Made by a program: the position numbers and the translations under genes. Shown here in pieces: positions 48,930 to 59,618 of a stretch of 64,000 nt of DNA. Numbering within the stretch: the first letter of the stretch is position 1; every line of letters starts with the position of its first letter. The notes under the pieces are model-generated. The model was given only the letters and a program-made list of their open reading frames with translations. It did not search any database and was not told the origin of the DNA. The stretch spans positions 62,001 to 126,000 of the forward strand of contig NW_020194609.1 in NCBI RefSeq assembly GCF_002865645.1. Direction: 5' to 3'. Origin of the DNA: Hyaloscypha bicolor E. Lineage: Eukaryota > Ascomycota > Leotiomycetes > Helotiales > Hyaloscyphaceae.

Positions 48930-49444
48930 TGAATTCCTCTTCACACAAACAATCTTCGGCTTCCTCTTTCGGCCGTGCCTCTTCACCTTCACTACCGCTG
49001 CTCCACTCCCGGCGGAGATTGCGCGAAACGACACCGCCGTCTTCGACCGTCAGATGTCCAACGGAATCTTATACCGCAACGCCTGCGACTCTCTTAAGGG
49101 CGGACTGCAGCAATTCTACCTCAAGGGATGCTTTCTCGCCCTCTACCAGAAGAAGAACAACATGCCAAATGCTACACCTGGGATATCACCTTCTACATCT
49201 TCGGCATGAATTACGATCTCATCGGTTACCCCCCTGGTGACTTCAACCTTGAGAATACCTGGTTCTCTATGGCTAGCTAACTCTCGTATACTGTGGACAA
49301 CTATACTCGCAATAATGTTCCGGGGCTCAAATATGTTACCCAACACTACAGCGGTAAATCCAGGGCATTTACATGGAGCAGTGGAACAAGAATGATAGCG
49401 GCATCGATGCGCACCACTGGCAGTTCATGTTTGACTGTGCTTAA
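48930..49444 (+). pseudogene. Broken copy of the small secreted protein
   Basis: Read across frames, this segment matches the intact neighbour at 47,563-48,054. It has a start ATG at 48,930, a hydrophobic leader and APLPAEIARNDTAVFDRQ in another frame, then ACDSLKGGLQQFYLKG. A further frame gives TFYIFGMNYDLIGYPPGDFN, SYTVDNYT and finally GIYMEQWNKNDSG and FMFDCA before TAA at 49,442-49,444. At least three frame shifts (near the start, near 49,160 and near 49,355) and one TAA (near 49,278, between MAS and LSYTVD) break it. Damage is mainly indels, unlike the transition-type decay in the AT-rich block. It marks a tandem duplication. Confidence 0.75.
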
Positions 49445-50050
49445 GTTCCAAAGAACGGAATTATGACTGACTGGATAGGTGACTAGTGATTGCTTTTACT
49501 AAGGTTAGAGGGATAGAGAAAATATTGCTCGGAGGAATATAGCTCAATGGCCTGGCGGGAGGCATATACATTTAGACTAAAGAACTCGTTACTTTACCTG
49601 GGCATTGTTGTAGAAGGCAGGGTGGTGGATTGGGGGAGCACACAGCGTGACTTCTCGCCGAACTTAAGGAACAAATTGCGCTGGTGTTCACCAGAATTTT
49701 CTCACAATTGATGGTGAAGGCGATTGTGTGACACAATTTAGTTCCTCTGGCTCTGTCGATGATCGATTCCATATCCGCAACAATCCTCTTGGGGAAGCTG
49801 TTTAGGGAAGTCTTTCCAAGCAACTTGCGACTCAACTGGCTATCGAAATCAACATATCAAATCAGGGCATGATTTAATCAGCATACTTAAACATGCCGTA
49901 TAATCGGTGACTGGCAATACTTTGTTCGTATTCGTGTCCCAGCCACATGCGGCAAGGCTGCATGATGACTTGGCAATCACCTTAGGATTGATAGGAGACC
50001 GCCTTCGCGGACACCATAATTAAAGCTAGCAACCCACCATTATTACGACG
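49445..50050. other. Intergenic, nothing recognised
   Basis: About 600 bp. An 87-codon minus-strand frame (49,572-49,835) has no domain and no supporting splice structure. It contains the promoter of the DUF6594 gene at its right end. Confidence 0.4.
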
Positions 50051-51095
50051 ATGGCAAGGCCTAATATACAGAATATTCCACCCAGTCCGGCATTGTCAAC
50101 GGGTCCTCCCGAAGATCTCGAGGAAGGCCCAAAGAGACCGACGGGTTACGAGGGATTGGCACAATTAATGGGCGTGTATCCCGAACTCGCTATCTTTCGC
50201 CGATTTGGAGCTCTGAACCTGCAAAACGTCCTCTTCCTACAAGCTGAAATCACTGCCCTAGAAGAGATTTATAGCGAAGTAGCTGCTAACCAAAACCACT
50301 ACCCTGGATTTTCGGAAGAATGGTACGAGAAAGTGAAACGAGGAGATGTTTACCCAGACGGCCAAGACCGGAGAGACAGGGACTTTGATGGCCCATCGGG
50401 ACGCTACAAATTGGTCCTTCGCCTTCGTAAACTGCTTAATGAATACAGTATGCTCACATTTTTCTTTCCTTTTCTTGGCTGACAAGGTTTTCCTTCTGGA
50501 CTCCAAATTTACTGACCAAAAAGACAACGCACTCTTGCAGCAAGCATCTATTCTTGCACTACAGCCGCCCGCTAGAAACGACCTTCATTTCCTACGAAAA
50601 TGGTTGACCACTGCGGAACTTGGGGCAAACTTCTTGCCACCACGGGATTCAGCTACATGGGACAACTACAGTATTCTCGACTTAGTAACTCTTCGCCCGC
50701 GATCCGAAAGCGATAAAAAATTCTCAAAACGAGTCACAGACTACTCGATAGCGCTATTCCGGCGGGTTTTCAGGCGGAGACGCTTATTCAGTGGCGATGA
50801 GCTGATCCCAGGGCTGGTTGACCACCAGCCCTCGAGCTTGCTTTTGTTCATGCAAATTGCCACAGCGGTCCTTTCATCACTCTTGCTCGTGGTGTCCGTG
50901 GTTGTTCTGTATTTAGTTCACGCCCCAGGGGCACGTCTTGGTATTATCGGTGCCTTCACTGTGATTCTCTCGCTGGGCTTGGCGCTTTTCAGTGGAGCGA
51001 ATAGGAATGAGATTTTCGGTGCGACTGCTGCGTAAGTATTTTCGGCAAATTCCTAATTTCACTGCTAATGGCCTTCTAGATGTATCGCAGCTTAG
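50051..51095 (+). CDS. DUF6594 membrane protein
   Basis: Three exons join in phase: 50,051-50,447, 50,524-51,031 and a 16-nt last exon 51,080-51,095, with introns of 76 and 48 bp, giving about 306 residues. The layout matches fungal DUF6594 proteins: a Pro-rich start, a GYEGLAQLMGVYPELAIFRR box, a LFLQAEITALEEI helix, a central coiled region, and C-terminal membrane helices (SLLLVVSVVVLYLV; GIIGAFTVILSLGLAL). Function is unknown. After ATAACIAA the frame stops at 51,093-51,095, but the same frame continues IVFVGTN, as in the family's usual last helix. The protein is therefore slightly shortened and lacks most of its third membrane segment, or the last intron is spliced differently. Confidence 0.8.
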
Positions 51096-51655
51096 ATAGT
51101 CTTCGTCGGTACGAACTGAGGGAGATGGTAATTGAGACGTTGGATGAGGGGCTCGCTTAAAATAGGGGTAAATTTAATTTCACATCATGGACCAACGATG
51201 AGAAACGGGTGTTTCTCTAGGGTGATAGGGAAACTCAGTTTCAGTTAATTGTAAGAGTCATGAACCGACTCTTGGAGCTTTTGAATTACCAGATTGTCCA
51301 TTGTCCCAGGCTTTCTTACCCGGGCTTTTTTACCCTCCTCGCTGCCCCACGAAAGTTCCACCCCTCGTCGGCGTTCTTCATCCCAAGCTAAGCCGCAAGA
51401 ACGGGACGACATTCAAAGGAATATTGCTAGACTCCCTCAATGTCCGCTGACTCTTCAGATTACCTGCCTTTCTGGGGCTTATTTTCGGAGTTTGGCTGAA
51501 ATGGTGGCGGTGGCGCATCCATTCCTCAAAAATGATTGGACCTCGTAACATCCCTGTTTCAGCTGCTCGCTTTCTGGACCTCGGATTCTTATTTGGATTT
51601 CAAACGCTTTATTCTTTCCTCTTCAACCACAACTGTTAAGTTGAAATGCTGATGC
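51096..51655. other. Intergenic, nothing recognised
   Basis: About 560 bp between two plus-strand genes; promoter of the Zn2Cys6 regulator is expected here. Several short ATGs lie just before the chosen start. Confidence 0.4.
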
Positions 51656-53689
51656 ATGCTTGCTGGCAGGGCATCATTACCCGACCTCGGTATGCAGCAA
51701 ACCCCGGCACTAGCCGTCAAGCGGACTAGGCGACGTGAGGCAAAATCATGCACGGAGTGTAGGCGGAGAAAGCAGAAGGTTCTTTGGTTAGCCCCTGTTT
51801 ACGCATCCGGAGCGCTCACGCTGTACAGTGCAACCCACGGAAAGAAGGAGGGCCCTGCGGTAACTGCTTGAGACGTTATCCTCCTGTTGCGTGCGTTGGG
51901 AGGGCTGAACCGCCTAAGAAGCCGAACACGACTTCGTCAGTTCTATTGTCACCGACCCTCAAGACAGAGTTCTAAAATTTAGATCTACAGCGGGGAAGAT
52001 CTTGATCCTACCCTCAACATCGAAGAATACTCCCCTGGCACCTCCAGCTCTAGTGCCCCTGAACTCGGCGAACCCAGATCTCAAAGTCTTTACTCACACT
52101 CCAACGACTCCCACACTCCAAATCATTCAGCGTCAATATCCCCAGCAATATCCGCAATAACCGATCAAAGTGTTTCCAGCTACTTCACAAAGGCCCATTC
52201 TGATGTAGAGAGGAGCAGCGAGATCATCCTTTCTTCGAATCCAAGCCCCGCTCACACTCCAGATGAATCTCCTTACGGAAGTCCTAAAATGTTTGGGGGA
52301 ATCTTGACTTCTATTAACACTCTGTACAGCCTTCCCATAAAGCAAACATCCCAAAACGCAGAGCTCCTCCATTTCTGTACGTTTCTTTCGCACAACTGGA
52401 TCCACCAAATACTAATATTCTTCTCCAAGTTCACAGCTACGTCGTGCCAAATCTCGTGTCAATAGATGGACGAAACGTCCCACCCCTATTCCTGAGAGAA
52501 ATGTTACCATGGATGATCCAGTCGCCATTGATGCCAAATATTGCAATTATGATGGCATCTGCAACGCAAAGCAGTGAGCAGGAATTAATGGTTAAAAAGA
52601 GTGCTGAGACGCTTTCGATTCAAAGTCATGTCTTCAAGATCATCAATCAATTTTTGAAACGGGATTTCAGTGAAGTTGGTGGGGAGGCACTGCGGGCAGT
52701 GATCCATCTTGCCATATCAGAAGTGAGTTGATATTTATTTGCCGCTGCTAACTGAGAACGAGTGGCACTGACCCGACAAAGTTCTTCTGGGGATCTTCTG
52801 AGATGTTGTGGCCTCATGTGAAGGGTCTCAATCAAATGATCAAGCTTCGAGGAGGTTACACAGGGATGAAAGATCCTGTTTTGGAGTCAGTTTTTGTCCT
52901 GTAAGCACCTATGACTCTTGATCGGCTTGCAATGACTGATTATTCGCAAGCACGGATTATGAACTCGCCTGCTGCTTCGAACGTGATCTGTCAATGCAGG
53001 AACTAAATCCCGCGCGAGATACGGACCCACCTATTCCTCTCTCGTATGCAGAGGCTTTGAAATGCCCGTTAATCACCTCACCAACTACTTTCGAGCAGAC
53101 TCGAGAATCTCTGAATCTCAATACTGCTGCGGCCGAAATTCTCGATGACGTTCGATTCCTCACTTTATTCATAACCTCACCAGATACACAAGCCAGCACA
53201 TCAAAAATCCAAAGCACCGCTTCGTGGCTGCACAAGCAGTTGGAAATCATACCAGCGCCAATTGGACTTTCTGATATACCAGAGGCGGACCTCATCCTAG
53301 AGATTATACGCATCACAGCTCTCATATACACCAACTGCATCGCAACTCTCAGACCCTTTACAAACGCCTACATACCCACCCAATTCATCTCCCTTCTCGA
53401 CAAAATCTCTGCAGTAGGCTTATTGCGATGGAAAGAGATCCCCGGCATCTTCCTCTGGATTCTCCTCGTAGCATGTCCGAGCGCAGGTAACGATTTGCAA
53501 GGCAGGTTCTTGAAGAAGAAGATGGCTGTCACGGGAATGACTATTGGAATGGAGGACTTTGGCTTGTCGATTGGATGTTTGAGGGCTTTTTGGAAAGTGC
53601 AGAGGTGGATTGCGAGGGAGCGGGAGAGGGACGTCATCGATCCTATGATTTTGGGAGAATGCGGGAATACTGCCACAGAGGAAGTTTAG
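51656..53689 (+). CDS. Zn(II)2Cys6 transcription factor (Fungal_trans_2-like)
   Basis: Six exons join in phase: 51,656-51,778, 51,829-51,935, 51,991-52,376, 52,430-52,722, 52,782-52,900 and 52,951-53,689, with introns of 50-59 bp, giving about 588 residues. The N-terminal zinc cluster is split by intron 1: KSCTECRRRKQK, then CNPRKEGGPCGNCLRR and a last Cys in PVAC. A Ser/Pro-rich linker follows. The C-terminal half resembles the Fungal_trans_2 domain, with the telling GLNQMIKLRGGYTGM box in exon 5. It should act in the nucleus as a regulator; targets unknown. The start may be the second Met (51,692), closer to the zinc cluster. Intron 1 has a GTTCTT donor and intron 2 GTCAGT, so their exact ends carry some doubt. 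Intact. Confidence 0.83.
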
Positions 53690-54550
53690 TCACATCGCAT
53701 TCGGGGCTTCTATCTGTGGCCGTTTCGTTTGGTGGCTTAATAGCTTGTTAAATAGTTGTAGTCTACGAGCCTAAAGAAGTTTGAAGGGGAAAAAGTATAA
53801 AGACGCATACCGCCATAAGGCATTCGGGTATCCACGATGCAAAACCCCCCATAAACTTGTGTTTTGCTATCCTTATGTCCTTCGGAAACCCCCGACGCTT
53901 GGTCCTTGGCTCAAGTCGATTTATCAGTTAAAGATCGGTACGGTCCGAATCTCGCCTCGTGTAATAGGAGGCGCGCTCGCTAATTTTCTTAATTAAATTC
54001 AGGGGTGGCAATACCGGAGAGGAGAACAAATGTCTCCTATTCTCAGTTTGTTGTTGTTATACGGACTCAAATCATAGCCATTCTGGAACCTTTCTCCTAA
54101 TTATTGCTACAAGATTCTGCTAAAGGAACGGTCAAATGATTAATTATATGACGCGCCTGCCTTTCTACCTACACTCGCGGTGGATATAAAAGAGGCACTG
54201 AATATACCAAGTTCGATGGAACTCTTCAACTAAATCCTCTCGAAAAATTCCCCGGAGCTCCCGTACTTTTAAGATCACTTCCAAGATCTCAAAAACTCAG
54301 GTCTTCTCTTCTCAAAGTTCAGACCATCGACCTTCTTTGATTAGGAATATTGAAAATTTGGAGTTTTTCTGTCCACAACGAGCTACCTAGGTACTTCTCC
54401 TTATAACCTCCCCCCGTCCTATGTTGTAATTTATTCTCTTCGTATGTAATAACAACCCGATGAAGCCCATTTATCAATCTTAGTCTATCAAGTAAGGACT
54501 AGGTATGACAAGGTATAAACGTTATTCTTAGATAGTTTATTGTTACGATT
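53690..54550. other. Intergenic, nothing recognised
   Basis: About 860 bp between convergent stop codons (regulator on plus, GH16 on minus). A TATATAAAAG-like word lies near 54,183 but no gene follows it. Moderately AT-rich. Confidence 0.4.
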
Positions 54551-55862
54551 TCACGACATAAACCAAAAACCCAACAACACTGACACAACTATTAGTGGCC
54601 GTGTAGCTTGCCACTCTTTCCCGCGTCCCGCCATGCTCACCTCTACGGGCGTCCCCGTCGACGTCACATTGGTGTCAACGCTGCAGACAACACGGCAGCC
54701 CGAGCCACGGGATAACAGCCATCCGCGATCGTGCGGCCGAGAAGCAGAAGGATGAAAGTCTCCGTGGGGACTTCGTTGCTCGCTTACCTGAGAAGTGACA
54801 GGTTCCGCCACCCGCCCCAGTAACTTAAGTCCGTCACGCACCATCTTCGAGCCCTTTACCGGACCCGATGTGTTATAAGCAATCTCAATCCACTGTATCT
54901 GCAAGTACGATGAATCGCCAACACTCATATTCCCCGTCCAGCTCCCGCCATTACTCCACATATTCAGAATCAGGCCTGCGGGATTCTTAGGCGCTTGGAA
55001 ACTGATGCTTCCCACGCTCACTCCATTCACGTACCAGGTGCTCAGGTTGGGCAACCAGTCGTAACGGTACTCGTTCCATGCACTCCACTCCAAGTCATTG
55101 GGGAGCGTGGCATTGATTGTCGCTTCGGGTACGGAATGACCTGATGCAGACTCGGAAGGTTGGTTAGTGAGCTGGATCTTGGTTTGCGGACCCGCGGTCA
55201 GGATCTCAATGTCGGCTTCTTCGACGTCGGACGAGGATGCAGAGCAGGAGCCGGAGGGACACCGCCATGTGAAGATGCCTCCACAGCCACCGGCATCGCC
55301 GACCGTACGCGCGAGGTAACGCGCGGATAGGTAGTGGTAGTTGAGGGCTGTGGTGTCGATTTCGGCTGCGGACTGGAAGTCTGCCGTCCGCACTGTTCGG
55401 AGAGTGAGGTAGGTGTTATAGGCAGGATTCTCATCGATGCTGGACTCTGTGAGGAAACAATTACTTTATGGCCTTGCTGTGGGCAGATCTTTGGAAAGCT
55501 ATACCTATGTAAACATTGTTTGGCGAGTTGATCATGAATACGGTTGCGTCAGAATTTGGCGTGTTGATGCTATCGCTGTTATCCCAAGTCGCTGCAGCCC
55601 AATCTGCTGTCCATGAAGTTCTAGAGAAGAAGGCACTTGTGTTCGGGGCATTACTCGAGTCTGAAGCGCTCGTTAGGACCTTCGGGTTTGAAGTGAGTGA
55701 GTAAGGGACGTTCCGGTAGTCGAAGAAGCGGTGGTAACTGAAATATGCCCCGGTGGAGCCATTCGTTTTAAAGCAGTCGCAACTGCCGCCGTTGTCTTTC
55801 TGAGCTCTGCCGAGGGTGCAAAGCAGCAGGATGCTGAGGAGTGCTAAGGCTTGGCCTGCCAT
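54551..55862 (-). CDS. Secreted glycoside hydrolase family 16 enzyme
   Basis: Two exons (55,505-55,862 and 54,551-55,446) join in phase across a 58-bp intron, giving about 417 residues. The start has a signal peptide (LALLSILLLCTLGRA). The GH16 nucleophile/acid-base motif is visible as EEADIEIL (family form ExDxE), flanked by YLSARYLAR and later WSAWNEYRYDWLPNLSTWYV and GLILNMWSNGGSW, as in beta-glucanase-type GH16 proteins acting on beta-glucans of the wall. The C terminus ends in a hydrophobic run (LIVVSVLLGFWFMS) that may signal a GPI anchor. A GTAAGC at about 54,788 could start another intron, but no acceptor restored the frame, so I kept the exon continuous; the last 80 residues are less certain. 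Confidence 0.85.
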
Positions 55863-56347
55863 GCCGAATAGGTTCGAATTCTGGATGATCGTTCTAAATA
55901 CATGGATCCGAGGCAGAAAGAAGGAAGATCAAATCAACGAGTATGTGGTTTTGTAAACAGGCCAGCGGGCATCAGCTACAAGTTATGCTGAGTCGTTGAT
56001 GCCAAGGTTCATCCGGCAACAAGAGAGTTAGGGTAGAGTCTTCAAACGTGAAGGGCACAAGATTATCCTCCAGAGCTTGATACTCAGCGTAGCAAAGAGT
56101 GAGGCAGCACACACACCCCAACGCCGACATCAGCACCAACACAGACTTGGGAAGGAGGGCGGTGCAATCCTCAAAGAGGCATGAGGAGGGGACAGGCAGG
56201 AACCCTGAGATCAAGACCTCCTGGAGGTACCTCTTCAACTCAGAAGTCGGTCTGGATGGATGGTTGTTGGGTGGTTGATGCTTAGGAGACCTATGTCACG
56301 TCAGGGTTTGCTGACCTGCAGGTCGGCGCGATGAGGCGCCGTGGAAT
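55863..56347. other. Intergenic, promoter of the GH16 gene
   Basis: About 485 bp upstream of the GH16 start and left of a TIR element. An 88-codon minus-strand frame at 55,972-56,238 has no domain. Confidence 0.4.
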
Positions 56348-56673
56348 TAGAAGTGTTCACCCGCCAACCGCCCAAACGCACTTTTCGCCCAAGCTAAAAA
56401 CCGATTTTTCTCTCGCCGTTCATAATACTGGGCTTCTTTTAATTATTATTTGATATAGAATTAAAATTCTGAAAATATAATTAAGAATTTAATTCTATAA
56501 ATAATATAACTAATATCTTTTACTTTAAAATATTAAAATTCAATTAAAGAATATATTATTTAGCCAAAATAAAAAAGTATAAAATTAGGTTAATAATTGA
56601 GAAACTAATATTAAAGTTGAACTTTGGATTGGGCGGAAAGTGGGTTTGGGTGGTTGGCGGGTAAACCCTTCTA
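56348..56673. mobile_element. 326-bp TIR element with AT-rich core
   Basis: Inverted ends of about 45 bp: left 56,348-56,392 (inner part GTTCACCCGCCAACCGCCCA), right 56,629-56,673, matching with a handful of differences, mostly transitions. TA occurs at both outer edges, compatible with a Tc1/mariner-type target site. The roughly 235-bp interior is almost pure A/T, while the ends are GC-rich and well kept. There is no coding capacity, so it is a MITE-like, non-autonomous element. It differs in its ends from the 442-bp element at 22,965. Confidence 0.8.
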
Positions 56674-57450
56674 TGGTTGGCGATAGAACGCAGCCGGAAG
56701 ACGGAATCCGCACTCAACATCAAACTCCCATCCAAACCCAAAATCAATAGTTTTTCACATGCATGCACGATGCTCGATGGACATGGGGTACGTACGGGTA
56801 ACGGGCACGCCATGCAGCCAGCTGTCGTTCCCGCCCCGCCCATCTGCTGCCCACTAAAACCCTCGGCTGCCCCGTATTCGGGTGCCGATGCGGGGGAAAT
56901 ATTCTCTTGGTACAATACTTTGGTCTAACCAGAACCGGACGGTTGAAACGAATGCGCTGCAAGATGGCAATACTCTGGAGGACTTCTTGGCGACCTCTCA
57001 ACCAGCCGAAAGAAAACTCGCGAGAGAACTCGAAATTCGGCCGCCTACCCCAGAAGCTTTGCTGTCGACTATCGAAAGCCACGGCTGGCTGACACGCAGG
57101 AAACTTTTCATTGTTGGTCTTCAGTTGTGTTCAGTCTCTCCTTCTGCCAAGCTTGGTGCTGGGGATTGTTGCGTTGCATTGTTAGCTGAGGGTGAGGGCT
57201 GTATGTACCCATTCCAAAATGGAAGAATTCCCGTGTTTCTACCACTGATGTCGAGGCAAGTTGAACTTCGTCCTTAAACTCGATGCCCTCACGCTGGTGT
57301 CATCTGATCAGTTTTCAGTCGGCACGTTAGTAGTCAACTTTCCTTGAGTAGGCCTCTGTTGACTGGTAGCAACTCGAACTCTGCCAAGGCTTCACTTTTC
57401 ACTTTGGCAATAGACACCAAAACACAGACCCAAAAGTGTTGATCGCGACC
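56674..57450. other. Intergenic, nothing recognised
   Basis: About 780 bp between the TIR element and the first chitin deacetylase gene. A 131-codon open frame (56,882-57,277, plus) has no domain or signal peptide. The last 150 bp is the likely promoter of the deacetylase gene. Confidence 0.4.
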
Positions 57451-59200
57451 ATGCATTCAGCAATCCTTCTCTCGGTCTTGCTGGTACCAGTCGTCCTTAC
57501 CCACGGTGAGGCTGGTAACCCCCATTACGGTCTTCCCAGAATGATGGGTGGGAGCAAGTTCAAGGCAGCTCTCCAAAACCGCGAAACATTTGGAAATGCC
57601 CAAGTTCGGGACTTCAATGCGGAAGACGTCGAGTGGTGGTCTCCGTTTATTTCAGAGACACAAACCATCGGTCCACGTCAGAATTGCGGACCTGGAGTAG
57701 GAAGTTGTGGTGCTGGACTCTGCTGCTCCTCAGATGGGTGAGTTATGATAACGCACTCGGGCAGTCAGTGCTGACGGAAAGCCTGCAGCGTTTGTGGCAC
57801 AGGGATAAACTTCTGCGCAGGTCCAGATTGTCAATATAACTATGGCCCAGCTTGCGATGCAAACACTGTTCCGCCCGGGGCCTCAACATCCGGCATTGCG
57901 AGGCCTCAGCTTGGGAGCGTTCCATATGGAACACGAATCAATGATTGTACCAGACCAGGCGTTATTGCTCTTACATTTGATGATGGTCCCTACCTCTATA
58001 CAAAGGACCTTCTTGACCTGTTGGACAGATACAATGCCAAGGTAACCTTCTTCATCAGTAAGTTCGACATGAGTGATTCTGATAAAGTCCCTTGCTCACC
58101 TCAGCTTAGCTGGCAATAATCTCGGAAAAGGGCGAATCGATGATTGTTCGACGGGGTATCCTGCTCTCATTCAAGTATGTTCTTATTATTGTGAAATGCC
58201 GGATATATCTAATACTCACAACAGCGTATGATTGCTTCAGGCCATCAAGTCGCCAGCCATACATGGACACACCAGGATTTTGTTGGCCTCAGCCAGACCG
58301 ACTTCAATAACCAGGTTTACTACAACGAAATGGCCTTCCGAAACATACTAGGCTATTTTCCGACATACCTTCGTCCGCCTTACGTTGACTGCGATAGTCA
58401 GTGCTTTAGTCGCCTGGCGACCGTTGGCTACCACGTTATTTACTATGATCTCGACACCTTCGACTACTTGAATAATGATCCGACCTTGATCCAGAACTCG
58501 AAGAATAACTTCGCTAACTACATCACGAATTCTGCGCCCAACCCGGCAACAGGTAACATGCTCCCTCTTAGCCACGACATTCATTACCAGACTGTCTACA
58601 ACCTCACCGAATTCATGCTCCAGACCATGGCTGCCCAAGGCTATGGCACGTCTGTAACCGTAGGCACATGTCTCGGAGACCCTCCTGCAAATTGGTATCG
58701 ATCTGCTGGCTCACCAACAGGGTGCAACAGCGGACCCGGCACAACAACCTCATCGACCGCTCCCAGCACCACCTCTGCGGTGGTCATCAGCTCTGACGGC
58801 ACCTGCGGCACAGGCAAGACATGTCTCGGCTCAACGTATGGAAACTGCTGCTCTCGATATGGATTTTGCGGCAGTACTGCTGATTACTGTGGTCCCTTCT
58901 GTCAACCGGCCTTTGGAACATGCTCGCCTAACCCGTAAGTCTCTCCCTCCTCGCACTCTGCTCACCCATGCGCTACTATTTTATATCATTCGATTCCTTA
59001 TCCCTAATCTCCACTAACCTGTCCTCTCTAGTACCAGCACATCAACAGCACTTAGAGTCAGCACAGATGGCTCCTGCGGCAGCGGCATTACATGTCAGGG
59101 CTCTACCTTTGGAAATTGTTGCTCTCAGTACGGATTTTGTGGGAGCACAACTGCATATTGCGGCACCGGGTGTAACCCGAGTTTTGGGACCTGTTCGTAA
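57451..59200 (+). CDS. Secreted chitin deacetylase with three CBM18 modules
   Basis: Five exons join in phase: 57,451-57,737, 57,789-58,057, 58,110-58,174, 58,225-58,934 and 59,032-59,200 (introns 51, 52, 50 and 97 bp), giving 499 residues. It removes acetyl groups from chitin, giving chitosan, outside the cell. Order: signal peptide (ILLSVLLVPVVLTHG); a first chitin-binding CBM18-like module (NCGPGVGSCGAGLCC, VCGTGINFC); the NodB polysaccharide deacetylase domain with TFDDGP, metal-binding SHTWTH, RPPY and LSHDIH motifs; a Thr/Ser linker; then two more CBM18 modules of the type GNCCSRYGFCGSTADYCG and GNCCSQYGFCGSTTAYCG. The last module is added by exon 5. All catalytic motifs are intact. It faces a related deacetylase gene at 59,619-61,200 tail to tail. 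Confidence 0.93.
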
Positions 59201-59618
59201 CATTCCTCCCATTATTCCAAATACCAGCCGATTGGTCACCCTTTATTAAGACAATGTGTCAATTAATGTTTCCTTCCCGATTATTAGGGGCCTTAGTTGA
59301 ATTGATACTTTGAATGTTGAATCTGTAACACTCGTGACTCGAGAATTGCAATTTAAGTGAACATAAACCAGACCAAAACTCTCTCTCAGAATCACTCAAG
59401 GTTCTATTCATAGAACCGAACTTTGCACAACATCGAATTTTGAGCCCTGGAGGCACTGAGCACGTGCGGAAACTCAATCAACAAGCTTGACTATAATTTC
59501 GAGGTTGGTAAATCTGGGGTTTGAAGTTCAATTCAAGTCATTCAATTTATAGCTTTAATTACGATATTATCATAAATATTGAAGCAACATTTTGTCACTC
59601 TACTACTTAAGCCACAGA
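59201..59618. other. Convergent 3' spacer between deacetylase genes
   Basis: About 420 bp, AT-leaning, with both polyadenylation regions expected. No gene recognised. Confidence 0.5.

Noticed and set aside
49572..49835. 87-codon minus-strand open frame
   Set aside because: No recognised domain, and tested upstream splice joins met stops.
56882..57277. 131-codon plus-strand open frame before the deacetylase gene
   Set aside because: Overlaps an antisense frame of similar length, has no recognised motif and lacks splice support.
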